A DNA stretch of 64,000 nt from Chinchilla lanigera (Eukaryota; Chordata; Mammalia; Rodentia; Chinchillidae): positions 6,379,011 to 6,443,010 of the forward strand of contig NW_004955480.1 of NCBI RefSeq assembly GCF_000276665.1, given 5' to 3'. A program made the position numbers and the translations under genes. Positions 39,001-48,400 of this stretch are shown in pieces; within the stretch, counting starts at the first letter, position 1, and every line of letters begins with the position of its first letter. A model generated the notes under the pieces. That model made no database searches, was not told the DNA's origin, and saw nothing but the letters and a program-made list of their open reading frames with translations.

Positions 39001-42000
39001 CATTATTTCACTAGAAATAACAAATCTCCTAAGCTAATTAAAAACACTAATAACTAAACTCTACAAAACACACATATGGCTAAGCACAACAGAATGTGCC
39101 TGTAATCCCAGCTACACAGGAGGCTATGGCAGGAGGATTATAAACTCAAGCCTTGCCTAGAAAACTAAGTGAGACCATGTTTCAAAATCAAAATCAAAAT
39201 TAAAAATAAAAAAGAGCTGGGGCCTGGCAAGTATGAGGTCCTGAGTTCAATTTCCGGTACCAAATAAGAGCTGGGGATGTATAGTTCAGTGGTAGAACAC
39301 CCAAGTACACAAAAGCAAAAGGAAACAAATAAAATACAGAAGTAAATGCCTAGATTAGTTTCCCTGGGAAGGGAGAAAGACTTCTAATTCCAGGAAATAC
39401 CATAACAAGGGAACAAATAATATCTAGCTACAATAATTAATGCTAATTAAGGCCTTCCAAATTCAAACAAATGGAAAGAACCAGGAGAAAAAAATATTCT
39501 TTCCATTTTAATTCAAGTTATAAAAACTCCTTCCAAAGTAAATATACTATATTCAGAAAGCTGTATGGGTTAAAGAGATTTAGCATGAAAAAATTGTACC
39601 TTCTCTATGTGAACTTCTTTAATTTCAGGTTGCTCTGTCTCTTTCAACAGATTTATTTTGGCATCCTCTAGTGCTTTTATTTCTTCTTTTAACTTTGATG
39701 CCTGATTAAAATCTTGTAAAGTAATGCAATTTTCCAAAGCTTCTTTTGCTTCAATAAGTTTAACTTTTATTTCAGCTATCTAAGAAAAGATATAAATTGA
39801 TCATCTCAATGCTAAACAAAAAAATGTTAATATGAAAACCTGTAACAAACTCAAGAGGATTATTAAATTTAATGACTTAGAACTTAAGCAATCAGGTATA
39901 TATGAAGTTGTAATTTTCCTAGAACAAGTATCAGCAAATCTTGCACACTGACATAATCTGGTAACACTTGAAATACTCTCATAGTTAATGTTCAATCAAT
40001 AAATTGACTTTATGAGGAAATTTGAAAACTGTATATCAAGAAGAAATAGACTTGCACTACTACATTCCTCAAGAATTTAATTTAGAAAAGGCATACCTTG
40101 AGTTCTTTCTTTCTTACAACAGACGGGTCATTATTAACATCAATGGTAACAATGGGGGCCCGAATCTCTGAGATAATTTCTGTAACCTGGTAAATCGTAA
40201 TTCAGAGTACAAGTTTTAATATCCTATATTAGAAAATAACTCCAAACTGCTACATAAAACTCCAAGCAGAATGTACTATATATTGAAAAACAGAGCAAAA
40301 TATATAGGCTAAATTAAAACACATTTTATTTGCTTGATAATTTTAGTAAAAAACAATGGATATCACACATGATCAAAAACTAAAATTATCTGAAGGGAAA
40401 CAGGCACACAGATATTAAAGATAAATTATCTCTCATATATAGTATTTAAAAATAGAAAAATGCATGATTAAGATTAGATATTATAAACTAAAAGTCTTTG
40501 CCTAAAATTCTCAACTCCTCCCTTGTTCAGCTTCATGAAAATTAAATGTAGGGAACCAGAATATTCCTCTGCTCTTCTCTGGGTACACAAGGCGGAATGA
40601 CAGCATAAAGAATGGTTTTCCTTTCAGAGCCATTTAAACATGAGGTGGCTGATTCAGGAAAAGGCTGCATTACAGGCTAAAACACACAAGCAGATGCTGG
40701 AAAATCACAAACTGGGATTGTGTAGAACAGATATATGTGTAAGAGTTGGAAGAGATGACTTCTGAATTAACCTGCAATTCAAACAACATAAATTTATGAG
40801 AATTCAAATCTGCCTCTTTTGGCTAACTCAGAAAAAAAAATAAAATAAAATAACACTGCTGGAAACAGTATTATAATAAATAAAACTTTATTCCTGTATT
40901 TACCTAGCACCTTATGAACAATATTACCTCACTGAACATTAAAAGTAGGTTTCACTCTTATTTTACAGATAATTAAAAACTACATAACTTGTATAAAGTC
41001 ATGAAGTCAAAAAGTATCAAGAGGATTTCAAACCCAAATACGTGGGCTTTTTTTTTTTTCCAAATATGTGGACTTACCCAACTTTAGTACTCTAGTGCCC
41101 AGTGCCTTGTGGGTAAAACCTCATTCTATTTCTCACCTCCTCCCAAACTTGCTTCACTGAAAGTGATTCAACACAACAGAGGGCACTCTAGGAGGGAGGT
41201 ATTTTTACAATGTGTAAGTGTATGAGAGAGTGTGTGTCCGACTGCAAGTCAGAGACAGAAGACAAGGACGCTTGCTTTAAAAACTTTAAAATGGTAGACA
41301 AAATTAAGACAAATCAAAAAGTTTTAAAGAGACAGTAATATGATCTTCAATGTCATTAACCAAAATCTCTTTATCAGCAACAAGGAAAAGTACTTACAAT
41401 TTGTGTTCTCTTGTTATCATCTGTAATAATATGAAGAAGCCGCTCAACAAGAAATGAAACTAGGGATACGGGGGTTGTAGGGAGAGTAAGAATGTCCTGC
41501 AAAATAGCCAGCAGTCGTTTCCTACAGTCAAAAAGATCATTTCAATTTAAGTATCATTTGACAGAACACATTATATTCCTGATATTTCACTTACTCTGAA
41601 GACTTACATTTGTCTCAGGGTTTTATGTTCAGCATTACAGGTACAAAAATCTAAGTATAGACTATGTAAAAAATTCATACTAAAAAAAAATTTATGAACC
41701 ATCCTATGGTCTTCAGTAAATCAACATGATAAAATAACAAAATATCAGAGATGAATCAAACCTTTTAGGTAATAGTCTTATTAAAGCTCTCTGACATACA
41801 GAAAGATTTTTAACTGAAAACTTGATATTTTACTGATTTATGGTGAAAGAAGTAAACTAAGATGAGACATACAATACATATTACCATCAAGTGCCATATA
41901 ATATTTCAGTCAATTAAAGATATTTATGATGGTAACCCTGTAAGATTATTAGAGAGCTAAAAATACTTAATCCCTAATGATATAGTTTCCATAGTAAGGT

Positions 42001-42411
42001 AGCTCAACACATTACTTTCTGTTGACACTGTGTAAACAAACCTACTGTAATGTCACTCAAATCAAAGTATAACATATAGCTACGTACAGTACATAATATT
42101 TGATAATAACAAATGGCAATGCTAGTGGCTTATGTATTTGCAATACTATACTTTTGTCATTACAACATACCTCTAGCTAACTGAAAGAAATGTTTATTGC
42201 AAAACAGTACGCCATGTTACACTGGCCATAGCCTCAGGCAGCTTGTGTGCATCAAGTCTCTTCCCTGCGCCAAGGAACCACAACAAACACCTGGCCGTCA
42301 TCCAGATATGTGTAAGTATACAGTGCGATGATGTTTGAACACTGACACAATTTCCTAACAGGACTCTCAGAACAGGTCCTGTTGCTAAGTGATACTTGAT
42401 TATATATTCAT

Positions 42412-42450
<39 letters not shown>

Positions 42451-45400
42451 AAAAAAGAAAAACTTCACAATACGTTAGAGCGCTAGGGTAAATTTACCCA
42501 ATCATATTGTAACAAGACTATATTTAAATACAGGAAAGAAATTAGAAGAATAAATTAAAGATTAATATTTAGACATACCTTCCTCCTTCTTCACTGGTAT
42601 CCAAGGACTTGATAATTAAAATCAGCTGCTGACCTATGAATTCTTTTGTCATCAAATTTCCAAGGTAGGAAAAATCACATCTCTGTTCTTCATTAACTAC
42701 TGGAATGCTCTGTATGAAACTAAAACAAGCAAAAGCAGTAAAGCAGAGTCAATTCAGAACCCACAAGCAGGACTTCATTCCGTACTTTAGATCAGCAAAG
42801 AATCTTTTCCAGTTCATATTAGTCCAAATACATAATGTTTACACCATGTAATAAATGCCTGTAAATTCTATCCTATTGTAATAAACTTTTATAAACAAAC
42901 TTGATGACAAATCAGAAGAATTTAGAAAATGTGTTTCCATTGATTCTGATTTCTACTGAAAATTTTCAAAAGGTGCATTATCTATGTCTCTCCAACTCAC
43001 AACTAATTTCAATACCACTTACATTCTCCCAATTGTAAAGTTCTAAATTTTGTGTCCAAGTATTCAATTAGTCATGAAAATCTAGTCTTTGCTCATAACC
43101 CCTGATTTTGTTTAAAACACTAGTAATAATAATAATAATTATACCAGTAGTCCATAATTACATTTCCTCCTAAAAAATGAAAAAAACATGTGGCCAATTT
43201 CACAAATTTGTATTATCTTTTAATGGGGTCCATAGTTCATAATTATGCTCTAACATAGAAAAAGTTTACTTGCCAATTACAAAAAGTAACACATCATCAT
43301 TATCTATGGAGAAACGTTCAAAATCATGTCCTCACAGTTTTGAAGAAACACCCCTACACATACTGACTTTGCTTTCTTCAGTGTACTGACCAGTACAGGA
43401 TATCCCTCAGAAACAATGCACATACCCATTTATCTCCACATGTTAAAAAGAAAAAGGGTTTACCAATCAAGCATGACTTTGATGGAGGCTGCTGAGAGAA
43501 TGACACATACGACAACACAAGCACAGTCCAAAGCAAAAAAAAAGTTACCTCAGTAAATATTCTGCATATATCACAGGCTCTGGCAAAATCTGCTCTAAAT
43601 ATTCTTCACCTTCATCTCCTCTTGACTTCAAATATTCACAAAGAGTACGCCAATACAAAGCCATTTCAGGAGTTAATGTTTCCACTGGAATTAATTTCCT
43701 TCATTTAAAAGAAAGAATTAGGGAAACATTTATATCCTGCTTAAAAACTGAAAAAAACTATTAAAATGAGAAGAACTGATTTACACCACTACTCTTTCAA
43801 TTACTAATTAATTACATTATCCACACAAAAAGGAACAGAAAAAATCTAGACCAAAAAGAAGGAAAAAAAATGTTTAAAAAATGAAATTTAAGCCGGGCAT
43901 GGTAGTGCATGCCTGTAATCCCAGCACTCAGGAGGCTGAGGCAGGAAGATGGTTGCAAGTTCGAGACCAGCCTGGGCTACAAAGTGAGCTCAAGGCCAGC
44001 CTGAACTGCATAGCAAGACCCTGTCTCAAAAAGACAAAAAATAAATAAATGAGAAATAAAATTTAAAAAGAAAATTTTAAAAAGAAAAAGGGAACAAGTC
44101 AAATGAGCAAACATACATTAGAGATACGTGGTTTTACAGTTTCTTTCATGGTGGGCCAATGCAGAAATCAAAGTTTATCAGAGAGAAAGAAACAGCTAAA
44201 GTTAGCTGAAATAAAGTAATGAGTTCTTACAGGGGAAGAGCAGAACCAGGAAAAAATCAGAGTAAACAAAAGAGGAGCAGACACAAGATACTGTTATGAT
44301 ATGAAGTACTGGGTGTCAGGCTCGATTTCAACATGACCCTCCTAACACCCAAACTTTCTGCCAGCAGAGGCATCGTTCTCAGCTCAACACCAGCACCCTC
44401 AGCAAACACAGGATATTGCAAAAGACTTAACACAGAGGATGGAATCTTCCAAACACCTGGACTTCTGAAGAGACTCAAACATTTCTGCTGGATGCCTCAA
44501 GGACTTTGCACACTGAGGCACAAGACATCTGGAGAACTTTGACCACTTACGTTTACGAAGATCTTCCTGCCTAATGTCCCTTGCCTTCTATTAAGCCCAA
44601 CAAAAAAAAAGTCTGCTTTTCTTTGTTCCATACAGATGGTCTTTTGTTTGCCTGCACAAAAATTCCACACCTTGTTGCCTTTACACAAGCCTGGTGGTCT
44701 CAACTGGTCTCTGCCTCATGCCGTTCCTTCCATCAGGGAAAAAAACTAACTTTAAATGCAGAAGCTCACCAGTAGGACAATTCAGATAATGAATCTCTTA
44801 TGTACCTGTCATCATTGCTTTTACAGACTCCCACCAGTTCACTGAGAGGAGTTTTTGAGAATAAGGCATTGAGAACAGAGACTGCCACTTCAGAAGAATT
44901 TTCCACATCCAATCGATGAAGCAACTCCAAAATATTTCCTTCAGTAAAACGTAACCAGCCCTGAAGAAGATGTTTCTGCATTGCTTGTTTAACAGCATCT
45001 GTTGAGTCATTTGAAATAGGTAGACAAATGTCCCAGTTAGCTTTTGTTTCCAGTCTTTTATCTGTTTTAATTAACTTTTTTAGATCAATATTAACATAAA
45101 GTTGAAATTCACAATAGAGATTAAGAGGCTGAACAAAGCATACTAGACCAAAAAACAGGAACAACACACCTAATGCTACTTTGGTAGTCTATTAATTGTT
45201 TATTGGTTCCAGGAGCACCACAAGTACCAAAAAGGATGAGTGCCAAACTATTATGGCTGGAAAGGGTAGGAAGTCACGGGGTAACCCATGTACATCAAGT
45301 ACCAAGCAAAACACAAGCACTGGGACAAAATTTTCTGTAGGGAGCGGCTGAAGCTGGAAATTCATCACAGGTGTGAGAGACAAGGCAAGGCTGGTGGGAG

Positions 45401-48400
45401 AACAAAGAGCACCAGAGGCAAGCCATGTGATCAAGTTGTTTCAGACCAGAGAACACCAGGCTTGAGAGAATCCAAGTAATCAGTTGCTAGGCAAAGATGT
45501 GTCGCATGACACTAACTTTGTCAAATGTATAAATTAATGCCCCAACAGTGGTTGAGCAGCTCCTTTCTTCCCATCCAGAGAGGAGAGGGTTCCACCTGAC
45601 CTCAGCTTTTGTCTCTTATCTTTACTTTTCCCATCCTCTCCCCTCCTGGGACTATCAAGAGCCGCACAGATGCGGCAATTTTCACCTCAAATGCATCAAG
45701 TACCATATTTGCTAAGTTTCAAAGCAATCACGTGATTAGTTTGCAAAAGTGACAGTGATGCTCACTTCCAAATAAATGGAAAAGGTTCCACACCAAATAC
45801 TCAAGCGCTACAGTAGCACACAAAATCTTTGTATTCCCACTCCCCTGGGCTCAATGAGGTTCAGGTTTAGCCCAGATCATATAATGTCTATTATTGCATT
45901 GCCTGGCTTCATTTACTATCCCACTGCTATCTGCAATAATAACTCATAACAGATTATAATAATCACTGAACAAATGTTATTCTTAGATTTAAGGTCTTTC
46001 TCATTAGTCCTCTGACAATGTTTTAAAATCAAGTTGATTTTCTTATTATAGCAAAATAAACCATCTTGGCCTTCCCATGGGAATTCAAAATGAAAAACTG
46101 TCATTCTTATAAGCAGATTCTCTAGTTAACAGATGCAAGGCAGAAAGTACCGGTCTGGTGCACAAGCCATTCATGCCAAGTTATAGAGAAAAAGGACAGC
46201 GCTGTTTTTAAAGGAAGAGAAAGGGTAGGAAGAGATTCTATTTTACTTCTAACATGACTACTAGTATTTATGATTACTTCTAACATGAATTAGCTCTACA
46301 GGATTAAGTATAGTTTCTCCATCTGTGAAACAAGAAGGTAAAAGAATGAAGTCTTCCTCCTCCTTCAAAATACCAAGACCCTTACCCTCAATGCAATGCT
46401 TTCTATATAACACATCAAGATGAGCTTCACCAACTATGGGAATGACAGGCTTAAGTACAACTTCAAAATCCACTACACTTTGTATATAAAGATATATATC
46501 TTACCTGATCTGTCATTAAGACCTTGTTGAAGAAGCGTTACTCTCTGAGCAATGGACATAGCTCTCATATGAACCTTTTCAGCTAAAATCTTAAAAAGTA
46601 AAAACACTGCCATCAGATTCAACACAACTTATTGATTTATCTAATAACATAGCACTTATCTTAGAAAATTAACCAGAATCTCTAAATAAATTAGTATGTC
46701 AAAGGATTAATATCTAGAATATATAAGGAAGTTAAAAAAATCAGATCCCCCCTAAACTTAAAGACCCAATCCAAAAAATGGACATCCAAAGTGAATAGAC
46801 ACTTCTTAGATGAAGAAGTATAAACAGCAAATCTATGAAAAAATGTTCAACATCACTGGTCATTCAAGAGATGCAAACTAAAACAACACTGAGATTCCAC
46901 CTCACTCCAGAAAGAATGGCTATTATTAAGAAATCAACCAATAACAAATGCTGGAGGAGCTGTGGAGATAAAGGAACCCATCTCCATTGTTAGTAGGAGT
47001 GTAGATTGGTGCAACCACTGTGGAACTCAGTGTGGAGACTCCTTAAAAAATTAAAACAAGAGGTTCCATTTGACCCAGGTGTTCCCCTTCTTGGTATCTT
47101 CATGAAAAATTAACAGCATCACGTCACATTGGTATACACAAACCCATGTTTATAGCAGCACAGTTTGTAATAGTTAAATCTTGGAAACAAGGGGCTGGGG
47201 ATTTAGCTCAGCGGCAAAAGCGCCTGCCTGGCAAGCGCAAGGTCGTGAGTTTGGTTCCCGGTACCGGAGAAAAACCAAAATAAACAACAACAAAAAAAAA
47301 AAAAAAAATCTTGGAAACAGCCCAAATGTCCATCAACTGATGAATGGATAAAGAAGTATGGGTTTTTTTTTTTAATACAATGAAGTACTACTCTACAATA
47401 AATAAACGCGACATTTTTAGGCAAATGGATGCACCTGAGACCATTCTCTTCAGTGAAATAAATCAGACACACATATTTAAATATCACACTACTTCTCTAT
47501 TGTGAGCAATCAAAAGAATAAATAAAGACCAAAAGGTAAAATAGAGGCCAGGCATGGTGGCGCACACCTGCCATGATGTAATCCCCGCACTTGGGAGGCT
47601 GAGGTAGGAGGATCACCACAAGGTTGAGACCAGCCTGGGCTACAAAGTGAGTTCAAGGCAAGCCTCAAGTACATAGTGTGACCCTGTCTCAAAAAAAATG
47701 TATAATAGATATTGGGAAATAGAAAATGTTCAGATGGGAAGCAGAACGAAGGAGGAGACAGGGGAAAAGGAAAGGAAAAGAAAAAAAATAGAAGGAAAAA
47801 AATGGAAACAGAGCTTTTGTAAATAACCAGGGAAAGAGGGATTGAAGGGAGGGAAGGGGAATGGGACAAAAGAATCAAGATATATCATATACCGGTACAA
47901 ATTCCTTATGATATGATCGTTATGTATATCTAAAATATACCAATAAAACTAATTTTAAAAATTTTTTAAAATAAAATAAAATTGGCTTCTCTAGAAAAAA
48001 ATAAGTATCTGTCAATACACTTAAAAATAAGGTTTTACTTAAATTACCTATACTCTCCATGGTAATCTTAAGTGGAGCAGTCATTACTATGTCCTGAGTA
48101 TTTTTCAAAAATACCTTAAGAAAATGGTTTATCTTTTAAGAATATGCTTATACAAGTTATTAGACTTACTTACCTGATAAGCCAGCTTTCTGACAGTCTC
48201 TTTCACATCCTTGGTGCGCCCTACAATTTTTGGTAAAGTCTTTGCTGACGGTGCAATGTATGATAACACTGCCCGCCTAACTTCTGGATTTGAATCATTT
48301 TCAATCAAAGTAGCATATGCTAAAAATAGAGTAGTATCTTTTAGTACTGAAGAAATTGTTAAAGGTTAAAACAGTCCACATTTAGATATTTTAAAGTGAT

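Larger units (their letters stand above)
46690..47985 (+). repeat. Truncated L1 (3' part of ORF2 and 3' UTR)
   Basis: Sense L1 phrases: GGACATCCAAAGTGAATAGAC, GAGATTCCACCTCACTCCAG, ATGTCCATCAACTGATGAATG, then a purine-rich 3' UTR (47730-47840) and an A-rich end with AATAAAACT. Two younger SINEs (47190-47307, 47546-47699) are nested in it. Many stops; inactive. Lies in NCAPG intron 4, antisense. Confidence 0.9.

Noticed and set aside
42194..42445. 83-codon minus frame beginning with a Cys-Val run
   Set aside because: The start is a read-through of the (CA)n microsatellite and the rest has no homology.
44257..44542. Overlapping short frames on both strands near 44260-44540
   Set aside because: Intronic sequence of NCAPG between exons 6 and 7, with no splice fit and no homology.
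47510..47878. 122-codon minus-strand frame
   Set aside because: Translation of a B1 SINE plus the purine-rich L1 3' UTR.
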